Source: a virus. Taken from it: a DNA stretch of 64,000 bases. Positions 39,240 through 48,800 of this stretch are shown piece after piece; the first letter of the stretch is position 1; each line of letters begins with the position of its first letter. The position numbers and the translations under genes are program-made. The stretch is taken from positions 1 through 64,000 of the IMG/VR virus record IMGVR_UViG_3300029882_000268; one strand, 5' to 3'. The notes beneath the pieces were generated by a model. It was given only the letters and a program-made list of their open reading frames with translations, searched no databases and was not told the DNA's origin.

Positions 39240-40141
39240 TAGCGTATTAGTCTCCCGTGCAGGTCCGCGTTCATTAAAGCATCACCTAAATCAAGGGTTT
39301 CGAATTCATCATTTCCACTGGCAATTTTTGCTATCTTCCCAGCGGTCGATGACTTGGTGTACTTGGTGCGTGGTCCGACCCACTCTTCAGCCACGGTATT
39401 GCGCTTCGCGGCACCCGGGAAAGCCGGGGTAGCAACCCACGACGCTTCCACGAACTTCACGCCGCCGTTAGCCATTGTCTTGTGTCCGCAAAGCTCAGCC
39501 ACGCGGCGAGCAATGCCGTCGTCGTCCGTAAGGAACATGCCCTTCTGGTACGACAGGTGGTTGCAGTAGGTGTTTTGATCGGTTACGCGAGCACCGCAAT
39601 AGCTGCAAATAACGAGGTCCGTCACGCAGCCCATTGAAAGGTACTTGACCTTCTCGCTGCGAATGTCATTGATGAGCTTCTCGTGTCCGAGGTCCGTGGC
39701 AACAAGGATATCGCAGAAATAGACCCACACGGAGCCGTCACCATTGAGCTTGATCTTGCGGAGGATGGCGTCGAGGATGTGCCCCTTCGCGTACTTGGAA
39801 TTCTGGAAGTGCTCTACGAAGTTGAAGGCACCAACAAAACTACTGTGGCTGAGCTTCAGAACTTCATTCGTCCATGCGTCGTCGTTGTTGTTGACGAGGT
39901 GAGCGCATTCCGGCTTGATGAGGTAATCGTAGGGGTCGGCCTCGACCATAACGCTCGCCATAATGGTGCAGTGCGACAACAGGTATTTCGATGTGTCGGC
40001 GGACTTGCGGAAGGTTTGCGCGGCGGCTGTACCCGAGGCGGACTTCTGCCCAAACACGTGCTTTCCGTGCAGCTTGATCCAGTCCTCGGGGGCGATGACT
40101 GGTTCCTGCAAAGCGGCATTTGCTATCTTCGTAAAGGGCAT
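39239..40141 (-). CDS. probable prohead protease / head maturation protein with zinc insert
   Basis: 300 residues from ATG 40141 (AGGAA upstream). Conserved-looking segments: YLLSHCTIMASVMVE, SSFVGAFNFVEHFQNSKYAKGHILDA, VYFCDILVATDLGHEKLI, KVKYLSMGCVTDLVICSYCG ... YCNHLSYQKG (zinc insert), RRVAELCGH, and VEASWVATPAFPGAAKRN. I recall this arrangement from proteins next to scaffold genes in other large phages, where they are taken as prohead proteases; the catalytic His/Ser can be guessed (H in VEHF, S in LSMGC) but not proven. The gene order protease, scaffold, capsid supports it. Confidence 0.55.
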   Translation of the reverse strand: MPFTKIANAALQEPVIAPEDWIKLHGKHVFGQKSASGTAAAQTFRKSADTSKYLLSHCTIMASVMVEADPYDYLIKPECAHLVNNNDDAWTNEVLKLSHSSFVGAFNFVEHFQNSKYAKGHILDAILRKIKLNGDGSVWVYFCDILVATDLGHEKLINDIRSEKVKYLSMGCVTDLVICSYCGARVTDQNTYCNHLSYQKGMFLTDDDGIARRVAELCGHKTMANGGVKFVEASWVATPAFPGAAKRNTVAEEWVGPRTKYTKSSTAGKIAKIASGNDEFETLDLGDALMNADLHGRLIR

Positions 40142-40167
40142 AGAGTTCCTATTTAAGAGGGCTGTAG

Positions 40168-41823
40168 TTAGTAAAAGCTCCCGCAGGTAAGGCATTCCTG
40201 CAAGCTTACCCCACCGTCTGTACCGTCCTCGACGGGTTTCCCCTTCGTACTCTTACAGTTAGGGCACTTCAATCCCTCATAGACTTCAATCGATCCCTGC
40301 TTGGAATAGGCCGAAATGTAGTAGTTCTCAGTGAAAGCTCCACCGACCTCATCCCACAGTTCGTCCATGCTCATACCTGCATCCTGAGCCTCTTGCTGCA
40401 TGGCGGCGTCCAGCATGAACGCATCCTTGGCTTCGGCTTTCATGCTGTCAACTTTGTCCAAGTAAAATTCGTTTGCCTGATCGTCCGAGGCGGCGGTCTT
40501 GTCATCTTTCACGCCATCCATCACGCCTTCCATTACCTCGTCTTGCACCTGTTCATCGAGGTGCCGACGCACATCGTCACGAGGTGGGAGAAACTTCGGC
40601 GTCTCGTGAATGCCAACCAGTGCCGTCTTTGCGGCTGCGGTTTTATCATCTTCGTCATCTTCGATGTCCACGCTTGGGTCGTTCGGGGTGCCGCCCGGAG
40701 GCGTGCCCGTGCCATAGGTCTTGGTGACAGCCGCCTCTTTCGGGGCGGATTTCTTCTTGATTTCTTCCCCAGTCTTCGGGTCGTACAAATGCCAGCCTTC
40801 CGGCCAATCATCGGGGAGAGTTGCTTCGCTTTCTTCCGCAGCGTTGACACCAATCTGATCGCCAACCCCCGCGTTTTCGAGAGTTTTCTGAGCCTGCATC
40901 ACTTCGTCATCGGAAGGCTCTGGCGGTGCTTCGGGCTGTTTCCCAGTAGCATTATCGACTTTATTTTCGAACACAGCGTGGGGAGACGGACGAATAGCGC
41001 CCGTCTTATCCTGACCGAGTTGCTTCTTCAAAGCTCTATGAAAATCTTCGGCAGACGCGATATGCTTGAGTTGGTCAACGGGGCACTCCGATTCAACTTT
41101 CCCGTTCCTCAGGTACGAAACGTTCCCAGTCTTGGGATTAAACGAAAGCCGCTCACTGTTCCCCCTGAACCACAACGTAGTTCCGTCCGTAACGTGTCCC
41201 CCATAGCGGAACCCACTACCTGCGGCAACGGCATTGATCTTCTCTTCGGTAGGCGAAAATTGATCGGACATGGGATCACTCTCCTTGAAGAATGTTGCAT
41301 CACTGGGATCGACTGGGGCTGGAGCACTGGGCATCGAGGTGACGTGCGGGTTGTCCTCGTCACTTGAGAATCGACGCGCTTTGCCATTCTTGTACTCTTC
41401 GGCGAACTGGCGTAAGTCGGCGGCGGTCATCTGGGCGCAGCCCTGAATGTCTTGGCTCGAAGGAATCTTAGCGAGCACGTCGAGGGCTGTCAGAGCGCGG
41501 TTTAACGCCTCATCATATTCAGCGGGCTGAGTCTCTTCGTGCAGTTCCCTGTCTTGCTGTCCCTCTTGCTCTAACTCGCGATAGAAGTCGTCGTCGTTGT
41601 CGGCGGTCTTGCCAGTTTTACCGAGTTCGATGGACAGGAGATCGGCGGGAATACCGTCTTGAAGCGCACCACCCTCATTCTCAGTGGAGCCGCGACCCGC
41701 GTAATCCTTGCCGTTTTGGGTAGAGTAACCGGGGTCAGAGTGGTGCTGATGCTCAGCGTAATCGGGCTCGTTGATTTGTTCAAACCAAGGGTCGAGAGCT
41801 TTCTTTCGAAAAAGAGGGTTCAT
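40168..41823 (-). CDS. hypothetical acidic protein with C-terminal zinc ribbon
   Basis: 551 residues, low complexity acidic regions (NDDDFYRELEQEGQQDRELHEE; DIEDDEDDKTAAAKT). Residues 195-260 may be a small folded domain (GSGFRYGGHVTDGTTLWFRG, GNVSYLRNGKVES). Residues 500-551 end in CPNCKSTKG ... CLTCGSFY, a zinc ribbon. Short recurring DDKTAA pieces occur. It lies upstream of the protease and is coupled to an endonuclease by ATGA. Possibly a head-core or internal protein; not recognised. Confidence 0.6.
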   Translation of the reverse strand: MNPLFRKKALDPWFEQINEPDYAEHQHHSDPGYSTQNGKDYAGRGSTENEGGALQDGIPADLLSIELGKTGKTADNDDDFYRELEQEGQQDRELHEETQPAEYDEALNRALTALDVLAKIPSSQDIQGCAQMTAADLRQFAEEYKNGKARRFSSDEDNPHVTSMPSAPAPVDPSDATFFKESDPMSDQFSPTEEKINAVAAGSGFRYGGHVTDGTTLWFRGNSERLSFNPKTGNVSYLRNGKVESECPVDQLKHIASAEDFHRALKKQLGQDKTGAIRPSPHAVFENKVDNATGKQPEAPPEPSDDEVMQAQKTLENAGVGDQIGVNAAEESEATLPDDWPEGWHLYDPKTGEEIKKKSAPKEAAVTKTYGTGTPPGGTPNDPSVDIEDDEDDKTAAAKTALVGIHETPKFLPPRDDVRRHLDEQVQDEVMEGVMDGVKDDKTAASDDQANEFYLDKVDSMKAEAKDAFMLDAAMQQEAQDAGMSMDELWDEVGGAFTENYYISAYSKQGSIEVYEGLKCPNCKSTKGKPVEDGTDGGVSLQECLTCGSFY

Positions 41824-42275
41824 GAAAACTGCTCCAAGTATACAACCGCTTCTTTGAGAAGTTGTAGACTGTCTCTAAAGTGTCCTAAAGCCAAATTACA
41901 CGTCCTACACAATAGGCCACGCACTTGCCCCGTCTCGTGATCGTGGTCAATACAGGACGCCGAATTATTACAAGACGGTAGGTAGCACTTCCCGTCTTGA
42001 GCATCCCACATCTCCTTGTATTGCTCTGGAGTCAATCCGTATTGTTCGACTCTCAAACGAAGTGCGTTTTCTTGTCGCCATTTTCGGCGAGTAGCTCGAT
42101 ACTTGGGCGAGCTTTCTTTAGCGTAGTTCGTTCGATTCCTTTTGTTAATGCATTCCTTGCAGTAGACGGCAAAGCCATTTCGACGAGGATCGCCGCATCT
42201 GTTAAACCTCTTGTGCAATTTCCACTTTTTACAACCGTTACACCACTTTTTCGTGCTCGTTATTTTGCGGTTCAT
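41820..42275 (-). CDS. endonuclease VII-type nuclease
   Basis: 151 residues. N-terminal zinc knuckles CNGCKKWKLHKRF ... CKECINKR, linker helix, then YGLTPEQYKEMWDAQDGKCYLPSC and CIDHDHETGQVRGLLCRTCNLALGHF with the intact DHDHETG core of recombination endonuclease VII proteins; AVVYLEQF ends it. ATG 42275 with a weak AGG directly before it. ATGA overlap to the next gene. Homing-type insertion downstream of a tRNA-like element and terminator. Confidence 0.88.
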   Translation of the reverse strand: MNRKITSTKKWCNGCKKWKLHKRFNRCGDPRRNGFAVYCKECINKRNRTNYAKESSPKYRATRRKWRQENALRLRVEQYGLTPEQYKEMWDAQDGKCYLPSCNNSASCIDHDHETGQVRGLLCRTCNLALGHFRDSLQLLKEAVVYLEQFS

Positions 42276-42300
42276 CCTATTAAAGAGCGCAAAAGCCTAA

Positions 42301-42336
42301 AAACAAAGCAAAAGGGCGACTCTTTCGAGTCGCCCC
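42301..42336 (-). terminator. intrinsic terminator after the tRNA-like element
   Basis: GGGCGACTC/GAGTCGCCC stem (42314-42322 with 42327-42335), tetraloop, then TTTTGCTTTGTTTTT on the minus strand. Confidence 0.9.
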
Positions 42337-42408
42337 TTCTAATGCCTTCAAACTTTGAAGACACGCCTTGGGAAGATTGTGGACAGACAAGCCCTTGGGA
42401 AAACAGAT

Positions 42409-42496
42409 TGGCGGAAAGCACCGGGGTTGAACCGGGCAGGTTACCCTGCTACACCTTCCCAAGGCGCATCTATTAACCGCAATAGCACTGCTTTCC
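42409..42496 (-). tRNA. tRNA-Ser-like element with a GGG anticodon loop
   Basis: 88 nt ending in encoded CCA. Acceptor GGAAAGC/GCTTTCC with G73; T-loop TTCAACC in a CCGG/CCGG stem; long variable arm GCAGG-GTAA-CCTGC; anticodon arm GCGCC-TTGGGAA-GGTGT, so the anticodon reads GGG. Long arm, GGA-type acceptor and G73 are serine-tRNA traits, while GGG would read proline codons. The D-arm is imperfect (CTAT/ATAG with four linker bases, A8 in place of U8). Could be a genuine odd tRNA, a decayed tRNA or a tRNA mimic. Confidence 0.5.
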
Positions 42497-42570
42497 GCAG
42501 ATACGCCTTGTCCGTCTTATTCATAATACTCAGCTTTTGGAGAAAAGTCCAGACCGTTCTCCAGAATTCG

Positions 42571-43236
42571 TTAGGTGCTGTAGAGGAGTGAACGTCCCGT
42601 GGCATCGCCCTTGTTGAGACCTGCGTCAAGGAACTCGCCGTAGACAGAGCCAGCGACATCGAAAATGTCGGTGACGGTAACGGTGCAATCTTCAGTGACG
42701 GCGGCGGTGTCAACCGTGAACGCCGTGTTGTAAGACTCCATCCAGCAACCTTCATACACTGTCGCCACGGCAAGCAAGCCGGGGTTGCCAGTGTTGTTCA
42801 AACCACCTTCGTTTGGAATGTCAGCCAGAGTTGCCTGCCCGACGTTCGGGTCTTCAGTTGCAAGCTGGGAGAATACAATCTCCTGCTTGATATCGAACGG
42901 CCAGCGGTGATGCTTGAGGGAGCGGACAGCACCGCTCACGCCCGCCTTGTAGCCGACGACCTGCATGAGGTTCGCCAGATACAGACAGGTACGAGTGATT
43001 GAGATGCTGAGCGGCTGAGTCACGCCGGGAACGAGTTCCGCGACCTGATCGCCGTAGCCGAGGCCGCGAACCGCATCGACAGTCTTCGATTCTGAGTATG
43101 TGAAGGACGAGGTTACGCCCAGCTTTACGAACTTGCCGACATCAACGGCATCCGTAAAGATTTTGAACCGAGACGAGATTACAGTCTCAGTGTTGGGTGA
43201 TGTACCCTGCCGATATACGTATCCACCTTCGGACAT
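42571..43236 (-). CDS. probable tail tube protein
   Basis: 221 residues; DFKIFTDAVDVGKFVKLG-like N-terminus (SSRFKIFTDAVDVGKFVKLGV in two parts), VPGVTQPLSISITRTCLYLANLMQVVG, WPFDIKQEIVF, GCWMESYNTAFTVDTAAVTEDCTVTVTDIFD. This pattern (anchoring strand, ITR/L-x-L-x-N, late GxW-x-S-x-x) is that of myovirus tube subunits, and the gene lies downstream of the sheath gene as usual. GGTGGGAGG before ATG 43236 predicts high expression; a structured leader precedes it. Confidence 0.7.
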   Translation of the reverse strand: MSEGGYVYRQGTSPNTETVISSRFKIFTDAVDVGKFVKLGVTSSFTYSESKTVDAVRGLGYGDQVAELVPGVTQPLSISITRTCLYLANLMQVVGYKAGVSGAVRSLKHHRWPFDIKQEIVFSQLATEDPNVGQATLADIPNEGGLNNTGNPGLLAVATVYEGCWMESYNTAFTVDTAAVTEDCTVTVTDIFDVAGSVYGEFLDAGLNKGDATGRSLLYST

Positions 43237-43305
43237 GTTTGCCTCCCACCTTAAAAAGGGGTTTCTACACTACAATTGCGAAATCCAGAAAACTGAAATT
43301 ACAAC

Positions 43306-43409
43306 TCGGGGAACGTAACTACCTTCGTTCCAATTCATCGCTCGTAACCTTAACGGACCTAAGGCAGTGAAATTCACCACACGATGACCCAGCGTTTTTC
43401 GTTCCCCGA
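43306..43409 (-). ncRNA. candidate structured leader upstream of the tail tube gene
   Basis: In the 294-nt gap before the tail tube gene, a 10-bp closing helix (43306-43315 with 43400-43409, TCGGGGAACG/CGTTCCCCGA) encloses a 6-bp helix (43335-43340 with 43382-43387) and two hairpins (CCTTA/TAAGG; GTGAA/TTCAC). An alternative local hairpin GGAACG/CGTTCC (43310-43315 with 43325-43330) would disrupt the closing helix, so two exclusive folds exist. The rest of the gap (43410-43530) has a CCGAG/CTCGG hairpin and no credible gene. Inferred by eye, no covariation tested. Confidence 0.4.
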
Positions 43410-43530
43410 ATCTTCGCGAGCCGAGCATTCACCTCGGTGCTTACAAGCGGCTATTCAATTTGCCACTCATCCCGTACTGACCCACAGGCGGCTTTACCCG
43501 GTTAGTGGGGATTTCTGGATGCTCGCAAAC

Positions 43531-44997
43531 TTATTCAGCCGAAGCTACCAGCGCCAAGCCCCTGAAAGAAGACTTCTTATTACCCTTCTCCCGGACCTTC
43601 GCAGCCGCTTCTTCGGACTCTTCCTGCATGACCTGCTTGTTCAAGGTCTTGACGGCCTCATCAGCCATCGCACCTGCGCGGAAGATACTCTCTACAAACT
43701 CGCGAACTGGACGGCTATCGTTCACCGTGCAGATCGACTTGGCGTCAAGGTAGGTCTGTTTTAGTTCCTGACCCAGCCTTTCCGCCTCCTTTACAGCTTT
43801 TTGAGCCGTCATCTCGCCAGCTAATTTGATCGGGAGCGTCGTCGTAGGACGATCCAGATGGGCGGGAGCTTCATCAATCTTGCTGTGTGCTTCGCCGATT
43901 TCTGGTGTACGTCCACCAGATTCGGTCACATCGCCTGTTGACTGATCCCACGAGAAGAAACCAGCGGCGGCGAACTTTGCGATGACCTGATGAGCGGCTC
44001 GGAGAGCGCCCTTCTTGTCACCCTTGTTGTAGCTGGCCCACGCCACGGCGTAAGGGTTGTCTACGTTCTCGTTCTTGAGTGCCTTCACCTGATCTTCACG
44101 ACCCGGAGGAGCCACAGCGACCTTCTCGGCTGCCACGAACCTCAGACCACCGAAGGATGCTTCCTTCTTGTCGTCCTTCTTTTCGTCCTTCTTGCCGAAC
44201 GGAGGAGCTTGCTTACCACCGAAATCGCCGCCCTTCTTTGAAGAGGCGACTACGCCGGGAGCGGCAGGAGCAGGAGCGGCCTCAACTGGGCGCTGTTGGA
44301 GCTTCCCAGCCAGATTCTCAACGGCTGCCTGTACGTCCTTGTCCTGTTCGAAACCTTCGAGGCTGGTCAGCTTCTTCACCAGATCGGCGAGGAAGTCGGA
44401 CGGCAGCTTGGCGAAGAGAGCATCAAGCGATCCACCGCCAGCGGCGGGGGCTGCGGGTGCGGCGGCAGGGGGAGCGACTGGAGGAGCGTCGGGCTGTGCT
44501 TCCTTTTTCTTTGCGGCAAGACGGGGAACTTCGGCTTTTTCAGGAGCCTTGGGGTTGCCCTGTTCGTCACGGTCAGTCGTGTATGCGTCATTGCCAGCGG
44601 CGGATGTCTTCTCATCGGAAGCCATCTGCGGCTGGGCGGCGGGAGCCTGTACTGGTGCCTTCTGAGTTACTTGTGCGGGACGTTGTTCCCTGCGCTTGGT
44701 TGCGATCATATCTACCTCATTCTTGGCTTGACGTGCCACTTCAGGCAGAACGGCATCGTCGAAATAATCTTCGACACTCATTGCGCCTTCGGACTGCATC
44801 TGGTCTGGCTGGCTGTGAAGCAGCGTGTCCAAATGCTTTACGGCTTGTTCCAACTGCTGGTCGTTCTTACCTTCGGCTTGAAGAGCATTGAGGACGGATT
44901 TCCCGATGTTAACCGCATCCTGCGCCGTCTCAACGGACAAGAGAATGGTTGACTTCTTTGTCTGTGCCGCTTTGCGTTGTTCCATCAACTTGCTCAT
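43531..44997 (-). CDS. Ala/Pro/Lys-rich structural-region protein
   Basis: 488 residues. 20-110 helical (VETAQDAVNIGKSVLNALQAEG). Near 155 is the motif AYTTDRDEQGNPKAPEKA shared with 18769-19842. Pro/Ala linkers then a short folded part (SLDALFAKLPSDFLADLVKKL), a Gly/Lys patch (KKGGDFGGKQAPPFGKKDEKK), and a folded C-terminus with ENVDNPYAVAWASYNKGDKKGALRAAHQVI. Possibly a scaffold-like or tail-assembly protein. It lies between the small gene at 45008 and the tail tube. Not recognised. Confidence 0.6.
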   Translation of the reverse strand: MSKLMEQRKAAQTKKSTILLSVETAQDAVNIGKSVLNALQAEGKNDQQLEQAVKHLDTLLHSQPDQMQSEGAMSVEDYFDDAVLPEVARQAKNEVDMIATKRREQRPAQVTQKAPVQAPAAQPQMASDEKTSAAGNDAYTTDRDEQGNPKAPEKAEVPRLAAKKKEAQPDAPPVAPPAAAPAAPAAGGGSLDALFAKLPSDFLADLVKKLTSLEGFEQDKDVQAAVENLAGKLQQRPVEAAPAPAAPGVVASSKKGGDFGGKQAPPFGKKDEKKDDKKEASFGGLRFVAAEKVAVAPPGREDQVKALKNENVDNPYAVAWASYNKGDKKGALRAAHQVIAKFAAAGFFSWDQSTGDVTESGGRTPEIGEAHSKIDEAPAHLDRPTTTLPIKLAGEMTAQKAVKEAERLGQELKQTYLDAKSICTVNDSRPVREFVESIFRAGAMADEAVKTLNKQVMQEESEEAAAKVREKGNKKSSFRGLALVASAE

Positions 44998-45007
44998 CGC
45001 TATCCTC

Positions 45008-45442
45008 TTAAATTGTTGTATCTATAAGCGTCGGCACCAGCATCTTCTGCCGCAAAATGTTCATCGACTGCTGAATACGCGATGTCATAACTGAGTACCA
45101 AGCTTCCGCTGCTTCGCTCGGGTTCAGCGTGACACAATCCAACTCGCCCTGAATCGGTGCTGGCTGATTCGGGTTCGACTTAGTTGGCAGAGCCAGCATA
45201 AAGCGTGCCGTCTTCGAACTCATCTGCGTCGTGATCCCCACAATTATGTCAGTGGCGGGGAACAAGAACGTAAACGCAGGGTTCAACGGGTCTTGAAATG
45301 TTCCTGCAAGGTTCACTTGCGGATCACCGAAGGCCGCGATATTCGCTTTGTCGCTCGCATCAGTCGGATCACCAACAAACGTGGCTATTAGCTTCACGCT
45401 GATGATGCCGTTCGCCTGTGATACCTGCGGATGTAGTTGCAT
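45008..45442 (-). CDS. hypothetical tail-region protein
   Basis: 144 residues, probably beta-rich N-terminally (GIISVKLIATFVGDPTDAS, AGTFQDPLNPAFTFLFPATDIIVGI) with a helical end (EAAEAWYSVMTSRIQQSMNILRQK). It follows the sheath gene, interrupted by an endonuclease gene with a TAATG junction. Position between sheath and tube suggests a tail assembly component, but no family is recognised. Confidence 0.6.
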   Translation of the reverse strand: MQLHPQVSQANGIISVKLIATFVGDPTDASDKANIAAFGDPQVNLAGTFQDPLNPAFTFLFPATDIIVGITTQMSSKTARFMLALPTKSNPNQPAPIQGELDCVTLNPSEAAEAWYSVMTSRIQQSMNILRQKMLVPTLIDTTI

Positions 45443-45876
45443 TATGCCACTGCTCCTAATGTCTTTTGAAATTTTCGCAAGTACGTCTCAAGCTGGTGTA
45501 AGCGTTCGATGGAATCCTTCACCATACCTAAAGCCACGTTGCACGGGGTGCATAGAATCCCGCGTATTTCATCCGTTTCATGGTTATGGTCTATCGCCCA
45601 CCCCTTTTTACTTCCGGGTTCGGTGTTGCCACAACTGGCGCACGTTCGACCTTGTGATTCAAAAATACGTTCTCGTTCTTCCAACGAGATGCCGTATACA
45701 CGTTTAGTACGTAGTCTCTTATCTTGCATCAAAACAGCATCCCTTGTTTCAGGGCTATCCCTACGGATTTTATTCTGGGTGTGCTGACACGACCTGCACC
45801 AAGCTTGAAACCCAGACCGCCTGCGATTGTCTCGATTGCACTCGTCAATTGTCCCGCATTTTGTACAAACTGCCAT
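45442..45876 (-). CDS. endonuclease VII-type nuclease
   Basis: 144 residues. CTKCGTIDECN and CRSCQHTQ zinc pairs, YGISLEERERIFESQGRTCASCGNTE, then AIDHNHETDEIRGILCTPCNVALGMV: the endonuclease VII core with DHNHET. Inserted between the tail sheath (9 nt gap) and the next tail gene. ATG 45876. Homing-type element, fourth of this type in the window. Confidence 0.88.
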   Translation of the reverse strand: MAVCTKCGTIDECNRDNRRRSGFQAWCRSCQHTQNKIRRDSPETRDAVLMQDKRLRTKRVYGISLEERERIFESQGRTCASCGNTEPGSKKGWAIDHNHETDEIRGILCTPCNVALGMVKDSIERLHQLETYLRKFQKTLGAVA

Positions 45877-45885
45877 GTATCCCCT

Positions 45886-48800
45886 TTATGATAGTTGGGT
45901 TTGAACAATGAACGTGACCGACACATACAAGAGACAGAACATCGGCTTGAAGGTGACGGTAACGTCGGCCTGTGTCGGATCGGTCGGGTCTTGCACAACC
46001 GACAAGTTCTGGTAACCGCTGATGATCTGCTGGTTAACCAAGGACGACAGGCGGGCGTTGCAGACCACCTGAATGTCGGTAACAAGCGAGTCGAGCAGCT
46101 TGCGACCGATGAACTGGTTGAGGTCGGAACGGAACACCTGCGAAACGTAGTCCGAGATCGTGGTGACTGTCGGCTCGCTGGTGAGCGGGTTCGACGGGTC
46201 AGTGGTCTTGTAGTGACGGATGAGCAGGGCACCGTTGTTGTTCAACAGGTCCGTCAAGCCATCTGACGCCATCGCGTCCAGCGTTGGGTCGTCGTAAACC
46301 ACGAGCAAGCGGCTGAAGCCGACCAAGTTCTGGAACGTGAGGGACTGTGCCACATCGTTCGATGGGTTTGCGTTCAAGCCCATCATGGCGGCTGCCATGA
46401 ATTCGCCACTTACCGCGTATTCCACCGCCACACCCGTGTTCGGGTCGGTGATGAGGATACCTGCGACTGGGGCACCGATTGCGATCATACGCTGATTCAA
46501 CAGACCGCGAGCGTTTGCACGCATCGTGCTTGGCGTCTGGAACTGATCGTAGCCGACGAAGCCGATTGCCTCGCCCTTGTAGCGAATGTTCGCCATGGTG
46601 GTCAACTGACGGCTCAAGAACTGGTGAACAGTCGGGTCAGTGCTCAGCGGGCAGATGATGTTTGCTTTCTGGTTGGTGCCCGGGAGGTTCATGGTGAGCG
46701 TCTGGATTGCGTTCATGAAGTCCTGCGAAGTTCCCTGATTGGTGCCGGGAACCACTGGGACTTGGATGACGCCGAAGGTCTGCACGCCGTTCGCGGCCAT
46801 CAACTGGATGCCGAGAGAGACGCGGTTGACCGTGTTCGGAGTACCGTAGATGGCGTAAGCAACCTTTGGGTCGGTGTAAAGATGAATCGCGTAATCAGCC
46901 GCAGTCTTCGCGGTCGTGTACGAGACGTAGTAGAACTCACCGATGCTCGGGTCGTTGCCGCTCTTGTTGAACGTGCTGATAATCACGGAGTCGCCAGCGG
47001 TCGAACCGAAGTTCGAGATGACCGTGGTGTCGAGACCCTGAATTGCGATCAGGTTGTTCGCCTGTGCTGGGGCAATGCCGGGTGTACCAGCGTTGCGGAC
47101 GGCAGCGTTTGCGCCTGTTGCGTCAGCGTACACGTTGAAGATGAGTTTGTCGCCGGGTTCGAAGTTGTAAGCTGATGGAATGTTCGGCACACCGTAACCT
47201 GCGTGGTCGGTGGGATTGACAACCGTCACACGGAACCCAGTTGCAAGGTCCTCATAGGTCTGGTCGAGGTAGCCGATGTTGTTCAGCGAGCCCGAACCCT
47301 TCGAGTTGGGCGAAGAGACCGTATAGCTGTGCGTGACGGGGGAGGTGATTGCGTTGGTGCCGCCAGACAAATTCGTAGCGCCCGTGATTGCGGCGTTGCC
47401 TGAGGTCGTACCAGACGCGGTGCAAAGAATCTGCCCACCATCAATCGTTTCGCCCGATGGGAACAAAGCTGCAATCGCGGCGAGGGACAGGGGCGTGCCA
47501 GCCCAGCTTGAGTAGATGGTAACGATGTCACCATTGATCGATACTGGGTCGGCATTCAGGTCCGTAGCGTCAATCACGATTTGGACGAGGTTGCCGCCGA
47601 TACCCGGGGTGGTCGCATGGAACGTCAGCGTGCCGGGACCGAACGACAGTGCCAGACTTGCTTGAACAGCGGGAACGATAGTCGCGTTGCCGTCGTTCTT
47701 GAAGGTCAGGGTAACTGTTTCATCAACCGCTGCACCTGCCTGAGCCTGTGCATCGGAGAAGTCGTTCGGGTAAACCACGCCCGTGTCTTGGAACGGCCCA
47801 TTCTGAGCAACAGTGCTGGCGGCTAGGTTAAATTCCACAAGCGGAGCAACGCGGTCAAGCTCATCGGTGATGATGAACGTACCGTTGCCCGCGTATCCCG
47901 GGTTGACAACCGTGACGCTATACTGATGGTCAGCCAACTGGCTGCGGTAGTACGAAGCGTACACGTTGCTGCCCGACGCTGGGGGATTGTACAGGGTCAC
48001 AAGCTGGTTTGCACCAGAGAGAGTAGCCACACGTACAGCGCCCGCAAGGAAAGCTTCCAGCGGATCGGAGCCGACGTAAACCTGAACCAACGCAGGATTG
48101 TCGGTCGTGACGCTGAGTCCGCTACCATCCACTGGTACATCGGGGAGGGTGAAGACCGTGTTCTTGCCGTTTACAGCGCCCGCGAGCGGACGGAGATAAA
48201 CTTGATCGTCCCTCAGTGCGGTGGTGATCTCAGCGGCGGTGAAGTTCGCGGATTCGCCAGCGGCGGATTGACCGATAGCCGAGGATACCGAGGCACCCCA
48301 GTTGATGGTCTGGACTGTGGAGCCATCGGGAGCAAGGATGCTGCCGAGAACGTAGTCCGTCCCCTGAACAAAGTCCGCACGATTCGGGCCGAGACCGACC
48401 TGAGTGATGGAGGAAATGTTCTGACCGGGAAGCAGATCATACGTGTTCTGCCACGAGTTGAAGTAATATTGGATCGTGAAGGACGTGGTAGTTCCGCCCA
48501 ACGCGACTGGCGCGGAGACGGGCGAAGCCAGCGTGAAGGTCCCCGCCGCACCATTCAAGGATGCGACTGCGACGTTGTTGCCGTTCACCTGAACGATGAC
48601 CTTGGTTACGTCGGTCGTGACCACGCCGCCGTTGGTCCCATCTACGATGGGGGTGTGGGCGGTTTTGAATACTGTGTTGCTGTTGCCGCCAACGCCGCCC
48701 GTGAATGGCGTTGCACCTGCGCTCACCGTCAGCGGAGCAGTGAGGTTGCCCGTGGTCGTTGTGACCGTCAGGTAGCCGCCGTCGAGCGTCGGAATACCTG

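Noticed and set aside
43384-43764. Plus-strand open frame in the gap before the tail tube gene
   Set aside because: Runs antisense into the 43531 gene, lacks a start signal and gives no recognisable protein; the structured-RNA reading fits the gap better.
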